NCBI RefSeq assembly: GCF_902364365.1
Contig: NZ_CABJDN010000013.1
Span: 1 to 64,000, forward strand
Direction of reading: 5' to 3'
From: Bacteroides intestinalis
Lineage (GTDB): Bacteria; Bacteroidota; Bacteroidia; Bacteroidales; Bacteroidaceae
Length of the DNA stretch: 64,000 nt
The stretch's first letter is position 1. Each line of letters opens with the position of its first letter. The notes below the pieces were generated by a model. That model saw only the letters and a list, made by a program, of their open reading frames with translations. It made no database searches and was not told the DNA's origin. A program made the translations under genes and the position numbers. This document shows, piece after piece, positions 17,201-25,379 of this stretch.

Positions 17201-18535
17201 ATGAAAAATAGAATTTTCAAAATAGCCTTTATTTTCATTCTTGGATTAATCGTTCTATCATGCAATAAAGAAGAAGAACAAGTATTAATGGAAATTGGCA
17301 AAACTGAAATTAATATAACCAATGATGAAACAGAAGCTCAACTGACAATCACTTCTAATGTTAACTGGAAAATTACAGATAGCAACCGCCCCGAGTGGAT
17401 CAGTATTTCGCCCCTATCAGGCAGTGGAAATGGAAATATTCAAATTCGAGTGATTGACAACGATAAGCGCGTTGAGGCATCCTTCACTCTATTCATAGAG
17501 TATTCGGGACAACAAATATCAGTCCCGGTAACTATTAAGAATGCTGAAAAATACGAAGATGGAGGATACACTATTTATCAAACCAGCAAGAAAGCCAATC
17601 CGATAAAACTGATAATCACCGGAGACGGTTACCTTCCAAGCCACTTCAATTATGGAGGTTTGTTCGATCAAAATGCTAACGAGGCCATTGAAGCTTTGTT
17701 TGCAATTGAGCCCTACAAAACATACAGAGAATACTTTTCTGTTTACAAAGTAGCAGCTTTTTCCGAAGAAACCGGAATAAGTAACCCGAAGTATAATGTA
17801 CAGAAAAATACGGCATTTTCCTGCGCACTCACCGGAGGAACAGGCATAGAATGTAACTATGACAGAGTTTTCTCCTATGCTCTTCTTATTCCTGGAATTT
17901 CAGAATCAGACTTAATGAACACGTCTATCTGCGTAATTATCAATGAAAACACATATGCAGGCACTTGCTATATGATGAGCAATGGAAAAAGCATTGCTAT
18001 GGTTCCCGTTTCCCGAACGGATGACAGCTATCACACAACCCAGTTTTCCAATATCATTTGCCACGAATATGGTGGTCATGGTTTTGGGAAACTGGCCGAT
18101 GAATATGTAACTTATGACGGGACTATACCTTATGAAGACAAAAAACTTCTGTTAAGTTGGCAAGCATATGACTACTATATGAATGTTTCACCTTTCAATA
18201 CTGCCGAAGAAGTCCCTTGGAGCAGATTTATCGGGAAGCCGGATTATCCTCAAGTCAGTATTTTCGAAGGAGGATATTATTATACCCGAGGCATTACACG
18301 TCCTGAAGAAACCAGTTGCATGGACGATAACAGATTATATTTCAACACGCAAAGTCGATACACAATAGTGGAAAGAATACTTCAGGTAGCCGGAGAAGGA
18401 GAACTTACCTATCAGAAGTTTCTTGATAAAGACGTACAGAAAACGCCACCACCGTTCACACGAAACCTATCCAAAGCAAAGGACTTTAAACCTTTAGCAC
18501 CACCAATTCTTGTAATAGAAGAAGCTCACAAATAA
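17201..18535 (+). CDS. M64-family metallopeptidase with BACON domain
   Basis: A 444-residue lipoprotein (lipobox VLSC, Cys21). Residues ~30-115 form a BACON domain (SNVNWKITDSNRPEWISISP, GSGNGNIQIRV), a beta-sandwich common in Bacteroidales surface proteins. The remainder is an M64 (IgA-peptidase-like) catalytic domain: LIITGDGYL near its start and the zinc motif HEYGGHGFGKLADE, with His288, Glu289 and His292. The start is the ATG at 17201; an in-frame GTG six bases earlier is less likely. Probably acts on extracellular or host proteins. The actual substrate is unknown and immunoglobulin cleavage is not implied. Confidence 0.88.
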   Translation: MKNRIFKIAFIFILGLIVLSCNKEEEQVLMEIGKTEINITNDETEAQLTITSNVNWKITDSNRPEWISISPLSGSGNGNIQIRVIDNDKRVEASFTLFIEYSGQQISVPVTIKNAEKYEDGGYTIYQTSKKANPIKLIITGDGYLPSHFNYGGLFDQNANEAIEALFAIEPYKTYREYFSVYKVAAFSEETGISNPKYNVQKNTAFSCALTGGTGIECNYDRVFSYALLIPGISESDLMNTSICVIINENTYAGTCYMMSNGKSIAMVPVSRTDDSYHTTQFSNIICHEYGGHGFGKLADEYVTYDGTIPYEDKKLLLSWQAYDYYMNVSPFNTAEEVPWSRFIGKPDYPQVSIFEGGYYYTRGITRPEETSCMDDNRLYFNTQSRYTIVERILQVAGEGELTYQKFLDKDVQKTPPPFTRNLSKAKDFKPLAPPILVIEEAHK

Positions 18536-18577
18536 ATGAATATGACTGATTAGTATAGGTTTTTAGCATTTATTTGA

Positions 18578-18585
18578 TAACTTTG
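18578..18585 (+). promoter_or_regulatory. -7 box of the hexosaminidase gene
   Basis: TAACTTTG matches TAnnTTTG, 27 bases before the ATG at 18613. It also shows that in-frame codons upstream of 18585 are not the start. No -33 box is clear. Confidence 0.45.
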
Positions 18586-18612
18586 TACACGAATCAATTA
18601 AATACTAACACC

Positions 18613-20946
18613 ATGAGAAAACTTAACCACGCACTTCTTGCAGGTGCTTTCGCCTTGGCATGCGCTTCGTGTACTGCGGAGAAAGAAGCTAACTACCAAG
18701 TGATACCTCTCCCCCAGGAGGTAAGTTTAACCCAAGGAAATCCGTTCAAACTGAACGAAAATGTTCTCATCGCTTATCCGGAAAACTATGCCTTACTGCA
18801 ACGCAATGCTGAGTTCCTGTCGGAGTACATCCAACAAGCCACGAACTATGCACCGAAGACAAAGGCCATCGCAGCAGGAGAACAAGTGAAAAATGCAATT
18901 GTACTGGGACTCGATCCGGGCATTGCAAACAAGGAAGGCTATGTGCTGACTACCACCCCCGAAGGTATCAGCATCAACGGACAAACCGAAAACGGAGTGT
19001 TCTATGGCATCCAGACTTTACGCAAATCCATTCCCGCCGAAGCAAAAGGAGCAACCATCCTGATACCGGCAGGTGAAATTAAAGACGAACCGCGCTTCAG
19101 TTATCGCGGCATGCACCTCGACGTAGGACGTCACTTCTTCCCCAAAGAGTTTATAAAGAAGTACATAGACTTGCTGGCACTGCACAATATGAATACTTTT
19201 CACTGGCACCTGACGGAAGACCAAGGTTGGCGTATTGAAATTAAGAAATATCCGAAGCTTACGGAAATAGGTTCTCAACGCAGTCGCACGGTAATCGGAA
19301 GAAACACACAAGAGTATGACAATACGCCGTACGGTGGTTTCTATACACAGGAAGAAGCAAAAGAAATCGTAGAATATGCACAGGAACGCTACATCACGAT
19401 AATTCCGGAAGTAGACCTGCCGGGACATATGCTTGCCGCACTGGCCGCTTATCCCGAAATGGGATGTACAGGTGGCCCATATGAAGTGTGCCCTCGTTGG
19501 GGCATATTTGAAGACGTACTCTGCATCGGCAATGATAAAACCATGCAATTTCTGGAAGACGTAATGAGTGAAATCATAGAAATCTTCCCATCGAAGTATG
19601 TGCATATCGGCGGCGACGAAGCTCCGCGTACCCGTTGGGAAAAATGTCCGAAATGCCAGGCACGTATCAAAGCGGAAGGACTGAAAGCTGATAAAAACCA
19701 TACGGCAGAAGATCGCCTGCAAAGTTATTGCATGACACGCATCGAGAAGTTCCTGAACAGCAAAGGACGCCGGATCATCGGCTGGGATGAAATTCTGGAA
19801 GGCGACGTAGCACCCAACGCAACCGTAATGTCATGGCGCGGTATGGAAGGCGGCATCAAGGCTGCACAACTGGGGCATGATGTTATCATGACACCGACCT
19901 CTTTCTGCTATTTCGACTATTATCAGACAGCAGACACAAAGGATGAACCGCTCGGTATCGGTGGATATGTTCCCATCGAAAAAGTATATAGTCTGGAACC
20001 CGTACCGGCAGCACTTACAGAAGAGCAAAGTAAGCATATTCTCGGTGCCCAAGCCAATCTCTGGACAGAGTATATCCCCTCTTCCGAACATGTGGAATAC
20101 ATGGTATTGCCCCGCATGGCAGCTCTTGCCGAAGTACAATGGACTCAGCCTGAGAAGAAAGACTTCAAAGATTTCAGTACCCGTCTGGCACGCCTGATGA
20201 AGTTCTATCAAAGAGATGGTTTCAACTATGCCAAGCATGTATTTGATCTGAAGGCTGATTTCACGCCGGATGTTGCCAAGAAAGCAGTGGTAGTTACATT
20301 GAGTACCATTGATGATGCTCCTATTTATTATACATTGGATGGAACTGAACCGACCACAGCTTCATTGAAATATACAGAGCCTGTTTCCATTACCGAAACA
20401 GCAGATTTCCAGGCAGTGGTTATCCGCCCGGAAGGAAAGAGCAAAGTGGTGAATAAGAAGATTTCTTTCAACAAAGCTACATATTGTCCTATCGAGCTGA
20501 CTTTCCAACCTTCGGAAAAGTATAAATTCGGAGGTGCTATTACTTTGGTAGATGGTATGAAGGGAAACGATAGTTATGCCACCGGAGCCTGGTTAGGTTT
20601 TGTAGGTGGTGACGTGGAAGCCATCATCGACTTGGGACAGGAAACGGAAATCAAGCGGGTGGCCACGAATGCTATTGTTGATATGAGTGCCTGGATTATG
20701 GGAAGCACAGGGTTGGTAGTCTCTGTATCTGATGATAACAAAGAGTTCCGCGAAGTAGCCGTTAAAGATATTCCGGTTGAAACAAATATTGATAAGAAAG
20801 GTGTGGAAAACTATGAGATAACTTTCGATCCGGTAAAAACACGATATGTGAAAGTTGTTATCAAGCGTAGCCCTGCCCTTCCGAAAGGACATGCAGGCGA
20901 AGGAAAAGCTGCTTATATGTTCATTGATGAAATAGAGGTGGATTAG
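18613..20946 (+). CDS. GH20 beta-N-acetylhexosaminidase
   Basis: A 777-residue lipoprotein (Cys17 or Cys20 in LACASCTAEK) that removes terminal GlcNAc or GalNAc from glycans. Residues ~25-155 form the GH20b N-terminal domain. The TIM barrel (~160-510) opens with SYRGMHLDVGRHFFP, contains FHWHLTEDQGWRIEIKKYP, and carries the catalytic pair Asp335-Glu336 in HIGGDEAPRTRW. A chitobiase C-terminal-type domain (DAPIYYTLDGTEPT) follows, then a discoidin-like carbohydrate-binding domain. The start is set by the -7 box and the signal sequence. It stands alone as a transcription unit; host mucin or N-glycan foraging is inferred. Confidence 0.95.
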   Translation: MRKLNHALLAGAFALACASCTAEKEANYQVIPLPQEVSLTQGNPFKLNENVLIAYPENYALLQRNAEFLSEYIQQATNYAPKTKAIAAGEQVKNAIVLGLDPGIANKEGYVLTTTPEGISINGQTENGVFYGIQTLRKSIPAEAKGATILIPAGEIKDEPRFSYRGMHLDVGRHFFPKEFIKKYIDLLALHNMNTFHWHLTEDQGWRIEIKKYPKLTEIGSQRSRTVIGRNTQEYDNTPYGGFYTQEEAKEIVEYAQERYITIIPEVDLPGHMLAALAAYPEMGCTGGPYEVCPRWGIFEDVLCIGNDKTMQFLEDVMSEIIEIFPSKYVHIGGDEAPRTRWEKCPKCQARIKAEGLKADKNHTAEDRLQSYCMTRIEKFLNSKGRRIIGWDEILEGDVAPNATVMSWRGMEGGIKAAQLGHDVIMTPTSFCYFDYYQTADTKDEPLGIGGYVPIEKVYSLEPVPAALTEEQSKHILGAQANLWTEYIPSSEHVEYMVLPRMAALAEVQWTQPEKKDFKDFSTRLARLMKFYQRDGFNYAKHVFDLKADFTPDVAKKAVVVTLSTIDDAPIYYTLDGTEPTTASLKYTEPVSITETADFQAVVIRPEGKSKVVNKKISFNKATYCPIELTFQPSEKYKFGGAITLVDGMKGNDSYATGAWLGFVGGDVEAIIDLGQETEIKRVATNAIVDMSAWIMGSTGLVVSVSDDNKEFREVAVKDIPVETNIDKKGVENYEITFDPVKTRYVKVVIKRSPALPKGHAGEGKAAYMFIDEIEVD

Positions 20947-20949
20947 AAA

Positions 20950-20971
20950 CCTCTCCCAATGAAAGGAGAGG
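20950..20971. terminator. Short convergent terminator hairpin
   Basis: CCTCTCC (20950-20956) pairs with GGAGAGG (20965-20971) across an 8-base loop, between the converging hexosaminidase and MBOAT genes. A short T-run follows on the plus strand. Confidence 0.5.
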
Positions 20972-20978
20972 AGGAATT

Positions 20979-22460
20979 TTAGAACTGGAAGTAAATGAAA
21001 GGCTGAATCTCCGTACTCTTCATCTGGATTACCAAGTAAATTAAAGCAAGCATCAGAACCGCCTTTCCCATAAGGGGGAGGCGGATTACTGTTTTACAAC
21101 AAGCACTCTCCCAACGGTCGGGGCAGAAATGCAGGAAGAACCCCAATGCCATCAGGGCAAACACTTCCCAATAGCCTGCAATCAGTTGCGGGAAAAGTTG
21201 TGGACGGAAAGTGGTACAGATCTGTTTTATCATATCCAACGAAGTGGAAAAGTCAGCATTGCGGAAGAATATCCAGCAGAAACAAACAAAGTGGAATGTG
21301 ATAAGTATACCGAAGAAACGGCGGATGCCGTGGCTTTCTTCCCCTTTCTTTCTTCCGGTCAGTGTCATCCAGAATTTATGTGCCGCCAAAGCAACGCCGT
21401 GGAACAATCCCCAAACGACAAAATTCCAAGAAGCACCATGCCACAAACCACCCAAAAACATGGTTATGATAAGGTTGGCATACTGGCGGATTTTTCCTTT
21501 CCGGTTTCCGCCTAAAGATATATAGAGATAATCTTTCAGCCAACTGGAAAGCGAAATATGCCATCGCCGCCAAAACTCTGTAATGGAAGCGGACTTATAG
21601 GGAGAGTCAAAGTTCTTATTAAAATGAAAACCTAACAACAAAGCTATTCCGATAGCCATATCACTGTATCCGGAAAAGTCGCAATAGATTTGCAAGGCAT
21701 ATCCATAAACACCCATCAGATTCTCTACTCCGGAATAGAGCGTAGGATTATCAAAAATACGCTCTACAAAGTTCACACTGATATAATCTGAAATAATAGC
21801 TTTCTTGAACAGACCGCTTGCAATCAGGAATATCCCCCTTCCGAACATCTCATGGGATACGAACAAAGGACGGCGTATCTGTGGGATAAAATCACGGGCA
21901 CGTACAATAGGACCTGCCACCAATTGCGGGAAGAAGGATACGTAAAAAGCATAATCCAGCAAATTAGTAAGAGGGGTTATATCTTTGCGATAAACATCGA
22001 TGGTATAGCTAAGTGACTGGAAAGTAAAGAAAGAAATGCCCACAGGGAGGAATATATCGTAATGGTGGAACGTACCACCTACCAGCGAAGCAAAGGCATC
22101 TCCCAAAAAATTGGCATATTTGAAATAACAAAGCAGACCAAGATTGATAACAAGACTCACTAATACCCACAACTTACGCTGCCAACGCACAGAGGAGAAT
22201 GCCATGAGACGGGCAATAAAGAAATCGGCAACCGTGACAAGTGCCAGCAGGAAAAAGTAAGTTCCGCTACTTTTATAATAAAAATAATAAGAGAATGCGG
22301 TAACAAACAACAAACGTGCAGTCAGACGGCGTTGCAACAGCAAATAAACCAGTATAAATGCTGCAAACAACCACAAGAAAATGCCGCTACTGAATATCAT
22401 CGGCGCTTGCGGGTCATAAACGAATACGTCTCGCAGACGGTTAAAGTCAATATCCCACAT
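20979..22460 (-). CDS. MBOAT-family O-acyltransferase (AlgI-like)
   Basis: A 493-residue polytopic membrane protein of the MBOAT family, related to AlgI and DltB, which move acyl (usually acetyl) groups across the inner membrane onto polysaccharides. About ten hydrophobic segments are visible. FLGGLWHGASWNFVVWGLFHG contains the family's catalytic His, and ITEFWRRWHISLSSWLKDYLY is another signature. The start is MWDIDF at 22460 or an ATG six bases earlier; either overlaps the upstream SGNH gene. It is last in a three-gene cassette with two SGNH proteins, so O-acetylation of a cell-envelope or capsular glycan is the likely job. Confidence 0.92.
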   Translation of the reverse strand: MWDIDFNRLRDVFVYDPQAPMIFSSGIFLWLFAAFILVYLLLQRRLTARLLFVTAFSYYFYYKSSGTYFFLLALVTVADFFIARLMAFSSVRWQRKLWVLVSLVINLGLLCYFKYANFLGDAFASLVGGTFHHYDIFLPVGISFFTFQSLSYTIDVYRKDITPLTNLLDYAFYVSFFPQLVAGPIVRARDFIPQIRRPLFVSHEMFGRGIFLIASGLFKKAIISDYISVNFVERIFDNPTLYSGVENLMGVYGYALQIYCDFSGYSDMAIGIALLLGFHFNKNFDSPYKSASITEFWRRWHISLSSWLKDYLYISLGGNRKGKIRQYANLIITMFLGGLWHGASWNFVVWGLFHGVALAAHKFWMTLTGRKKGEESHGIRRFFGILITFHFVCFCWIFFRNADFSTSLDMIKQICTTFRPQLFPQLIAGYWEVFALMALGFFLHFCPDRWESACCKTVIRLPLMGKAVLMLALIYLVIQMKSTEIQPFIYFQF

Positions 22461-23484
22461 AATCATTATAGGCTTTTAAAAGAGCTTGATAAAACAATTC
22501 ACCTTGCAATACATATCCTTCCGGAAGATAATGTACATGGTCCGGACGCATCAATTTTGCTTCCTGCCAGTTCAGACAAGCACGCTGTCTCCCTCCCACC
22601 GCTTCGTACATATCCCACACGGCAAGACCGTTGTCATCAGCAAAGCGACGCATGGTTTCTACGGCAATAGCAGTACGGGGATTGATGGAATAGGTGCGGC
22701 GACGACGACTTTTCCGGAAACTGTCGTAGGAACCGGGAGGAGTTGTCATCAGTAAGGGTACATTGGGCAGACTGTCGCGAAGCATACGCACCAATTCGTC
22801 CATCTGCCGATAGTGCAACAGGGTGTTATAACGCCGGTTATGGCTTTCGTTCGTTCCGAAAGAAAGTATAACCAAGTCAGGATGCAGGGCGGCAATATCA
22901 GAAATACGGTCGGAACGGGTAAAGGTGGTACAAAAAGCACCATTGATACCCATATCGGTATAAGAGATAGCACCAAAAGTTTCTGTCAGCAGCGTTCCGG
23001 TAGTGCGGGGCAAGATACGCCCACGGATATGGCTGTCACCGATATGCACGATACGGATGGTATCTGTAGAAAAGCCGGCATGCAACAGGCGCAGCTTTTC
23101 CCAAAAAGGATTGAGGATACCAAGGCTATCCGTCAACTCATTTTCACCAAGTTGCTGAAAGCCGGAAGGAAAAGCTATTCGAGGAACAGCAACAGTATCC
23201 GTACGCTGGGAATAGGAGCGGAGCGTATCGCAATTTGCTGTGACTTTGCTGATTAGAGGACAGGATGGAATAGGGTCCTGGGCATGAAGAGGAGAAAAAC
23301 ACAGAAGAAAGAATATTAGTATATAAGAAAATTTTAGGCGCGGATTACGCGGATAACACGGATTACAGTGTAGATACGAATACTCTAAATGTAACTGTCC
23401 TAAAACAAAAGCATCCGTGTAATCCGCGTAATCCGTGCCTAAAAAATCGTTCAATAGAACCCTATTTATATTATTCCGCTTCAT
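22447..23484 (-). CDS. SGNH/GDSL hydrolase-like protein
   Basis: A protein of up to 345 residues. The SGNH block I appears as IVHIGDSHIRGR, a block III-like motif as LSFGTNESH, and the C-terminal Asp-His pair as RPDHVHYLPEGY. A hydrophobic export signal (ILIFFLLCFSPLHAQ) begins about 50 residues after the only plausible ATG at 23484. The intervening residues translate the 9-bp-word hairpin element B. The gene overlaps the upstream SGNH stop by 14 bases and the MBOAT start by 14-20 bases. By analogy with AlgJ/AlgX it may transfer acetyl groups from the MBOAT partner to a glycan. The N-terminus is uncertain. Confidence 0.8.
   Translation of the reverse strand: MKRNNINRVLLNDFLGTDYADYTDAFVLGQLHLEYSYLHCNPCYPRNPRLKFSYILIFFLLCFSPLHAQDPIPSCPLISKVTANCDTLRSYSQRTDTVAVPRIAFPSGFQQLGENELTDSLGILNPFWEKLRLLHAGFSTDTIRIVHIGDSHIRGRILPRTTGTLLTETFGAISYTDMGINGAFCTTFTRSDRISDIAALHPDLVILSFGTNESHNRRYNTLLHYRQMDELVRMLRDSLPNVPLLMTTPPGSYDSFRKSRRRRTYSINPRTAIAVETMRRFADDNGLAVWDMYEAVGGRQRACLNWQEAKLMRPDHVHYLPEGYVLQGELFYQALLKAYNDYVGY
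23332..23444. repeat. Nine-base-word hairpin element B
   Basis: Arms 23332-23363 and 23413-23444 pair at 30 of 32 positions around a 49-base loop. The left arm reads as 9-bp words (CGCGGATTA, CGCGGATAA, CACGGATTA), the right as ATCCGTGTA, ATCCGCGTA, ATCCGTG. It lies inside the 5' part of the second SGNH coding frame, between its ATG and its signal peptide. Confidence 0.8.
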
Positions 23485-24844
23485 AAGCCCTCCTCCTGTC
23501 GTACTGTTCCTTTCCATACACAAGCGCTTCATAAAGTAGGCCTGCCAGGTGCTTACCTCCCCGGAAATTAATATGCGTATAGTCATAATTCGCCAAAGAA
23601 GGCTTGGCATGTACCAGATTCGCCATACTTCCCTCTCCTCCCATTGCTTCGAACATATTCCAGAAAGCAATGTCGTTATCTGCCGCCAGGTTTTGCTGGT
23701 AACGCACCAGATTCTTAATACCTGGCATTGTGTGCAGAGTGCCATCTTCCGTCTTATAATCCCGGTCACCCACGCTGACTATCAAAATACCTGCTTGTGG
23801 AAATGCATCCTTCAAGTGATCAATAGTGGTCTGCATACCTGCAATATATTTGTCATAATTCCGCCCACGTTCAGTAGCAACGTTCAATCCGTATTGCAAG
23901 ATAATCAGGTCGTAAGGACGCTGCTCATTAAATTCGTGCATCATCCATACAGGAATAGAGCGCAGAGACAAGCCCGAACTGCCGCGCAAAGAGAAATTAT
24001 CCAGGATAATCCCTTTTTTGCCATCCATAGCCAGACCATAAAATAAGGTAGAGTCCGCCTCATCAACCGTCCAACGGACAGAACCAATATTTCCATCCAC
24101 TTGCATTTCCTGCAAATCATCTGTAGCCAGGAAAGTACGGGTTTGCTTTTCATTGCGGTTGACATTCACAGAAAGGGTGACTTCTCCTTTACTATAAAAG
24201 AAGATAGAAGCCTGTTCACAGGTATCCAGATGGGAAGCATATTTGTTTTGTCCTTTCAACTCCACATAAGCACCCGGACGGGGAACAAAGTAATGCCCGG
24301 AAATACCTTGTTTCTTGCGGTCAAAGAAAGTAGAATCCATTACAGAATGGCTTTGCCAACCACCAAACGAGTGTCGCACGGTAGGACGGAATCCGCTGGT
24401 CATAGAAGTAATGGTAACAAAACCTACGCCGCAGCCACCATATTTATCCTGCAACATACTGCGCAAATCCGCAGTAAGAATATCCGCTTCAATGAAAGAA
24501 TCTCCAAAAACAGCAATACGTACCTGACGGGGACGTTGTGTCAATTCATCCAAAGCCCGGTAAAAAGGTGTCATACCGCGCAGAGTGGAATCGCTGTAGT
24601 CTTCAATGCACGTCATACCTGCACGGCAAGTATCTACAAAAGCCGGTTTCACCTTTGGCGGAGGCGGAAGCAAACTGTCCGGCTCTTCCGTCAACTCTTT
24701 CTGAGTACGTACATCACCCAGTAAGTCGACACGCCTCATCATGTGTTCACCTACCGTAAAACCAGGCAGGAAGTACATCAGTAACAAGCCCGCCAATATA
24801 ATCAATGCCCAAATGCAAGTATATTTCAGATAATTCTTTTCCAT
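23471..24844 (-). CDS. SGNH/GDSL-like protein with N-terminal membrane anchor
   Basis: A 457-residue protein that starts MEKNYLKYTCIWALIILAGL, one membrane segment that probably tethers it facing the periplasm. Block I is IAVFGDSFIEADI with Ser as nucleophile. The Asp-His pair appears late as DYTHINFRGGKHLAGLL. ILQYGLNVATERG takes the place of block III (GLN for GTN). A longer start 39 bases upstream would fall in the -7 box. First gene of the SGNH-SGNH-MBOAT cassette; a role in glycan O-acetylation is inferred from order and family. Confidence 0.85.
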   Translation of the reverse strand: MEKNYLKYTCIWALIILAGLLLMYFLPGFTVGEHMMRRVDLLGDVRTQKELTEEPDSLLPPPPKVKPAFVDTCRAGMTCIEDYSDSTLRGMTPFYRALDELTQRPRQVRIAVFGDSFIEADILTADLRSMLQDKYGGCGVGFVTITSMTSGFRPTVRHSFGGWQSHSVMDSTFFDRKKQGISGHYFVPRPGAYVELKGQNKYASHLDTCEQASIFFYSKGEVTLSVNVNRNEKQTRTFLATDDLQEMQVDGNIGSVRWTVDEADSTLFYGLAMDGKKGIILDNFSLRGSSGLSLRSIPVWMMHEFNEQRPYDLIILQYGLNVATERGRNYDKYIAGMQTTIDHLKDAFPQAGILIVSVGDRDYKTEDGTLHTMPGIKNLVRYQQNLAADNDIAFWNMFEAMGGEGSMANLVHAKPSLANYDYTHINFRGGKHLAGLLYEALVYGKEQYDRRRAYEAE

Positions 24845-24863
24845 GTTGTCCGTAAAGGATTTG

Positions 24864-24871
24864 CAAAGATA
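24864..24871 (-). promoter_or_regulatory. -7 box of the O-acylation cassette
   Basis: TATCTTTG on the minus strand matches TAnnTTTG, 19 bases before the ATG at 24844, just after the terminator of the preceding efflux operon. No -33 box is obvious. Confidence 0.45.
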
Positions 24872-24889
24872 GAGAAAAGACATAAAAAG

Positions 24890-24925
24890 AGAGGGAAATC
24901 TTCACGTTTTGTAAGATTTCCCTCT
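24890..24925 (-). terminator. Terminator of the second efflux operon
   Basis: Arms 24890-24902 and 24913-24925 are perfect 13-bp reverse complements with a 10-base loop. On the minus strand the stem is followed by a T-rich run. It lies after the PII-like gene and before the SGNH promoter. Confidence 0.8.
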
Positions 24926-24979
24926 ATCTGATTCCCTAAAAAGTGTTTCCACTCACTCTGAAGAATGGCCTTCTCCAGA

Positions 24980-25273
24980 TTAGATCGTCTTCTCAATGTT
25001 CCAGACAAATGCCCGGAGACCGAGTTGATGCGTCTCCTCGTCCATCCGATGAAGTGCATCAAGCAACGGGTCAACTTTAGCTTCATCTACAATAGTAATA
25101 ATAGCAGAGCACATACTGGGCCATGCATGACTACCATAGTGCGGCTCGCCCGTCTTACTGCCACGTCCCTGCACTTGCTGCCAATAGCTGAATCCACGGC
25201 AACCCTGGCGGTCGAGTAACGCCATGATGCGCTCGAAGAACGCCTGGTCGAATGTTATAAATACGGATTTCAT
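24980..25273 (-). CDS. Small PII-like protein in efflux operon
   Basis: A 97-residue soluble protein, MKSVFITFDQAFFERIMALL onward. Its length, beta-alpha-beta pattern, central Gly-rich turn (QGRGSKTGEPHYG) and later strand SAIITIVDEAKVDPLLDAL resemble the PII/GlnB-like ferredoxin-type fold, including small PII-like proteins sometimes seen beside heavy-metal RND pumps. The match is by pattern only. It follows the RND pump gene by 106 bases, with hairpin element C between, and precedes the operon terminator. A metal- or ligand-sensing accessory role is possible. Confidence 0.6.
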   Translation of the reverse strand: MKSVFITFDQAFFERIMALLDRQGCRGFSYWQQVQGRGSKTGEPHYGSHAWPSMCSAIITIVDEAKVDPLLDALHRMDEETHQLGLRAFVWNIEKTI

Positions 25274-25276
25274 ATG

Positions 25277-25375
25277 AATTACAAATTATGAATTACAAAT
25301 TACGAGATACGAATTACGAAATACGAATTACGAGATACATAGTTCAGCGTAATTTGCAATTCGTAATTCGTAATT
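25277..25375. repeat. Heptad-word hairpin element C
   Basis: Positions 25277-25338 are nine 7-bp words, mostly AATTACG or AATTACA, some drifted (AGATACG, AAATACG). Positions 25348-25375 are four words of the opposite sense (CGTAATT, TGCAATT, CGTAATT, CGTAATT), so the RNA can fold into a long imperfect hairpin. It fills the gap between the pump and PII-like genes. Confidence 0.8.
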
Positions 25376-25379
25376 ATTC

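Noticed and set aside
23485-23769. Longer N-terminus for the second SGNH gene
   Set aside because: It would lie almost entirely within the upstream SGNH gene in another frame and shows no protein-like pattern.
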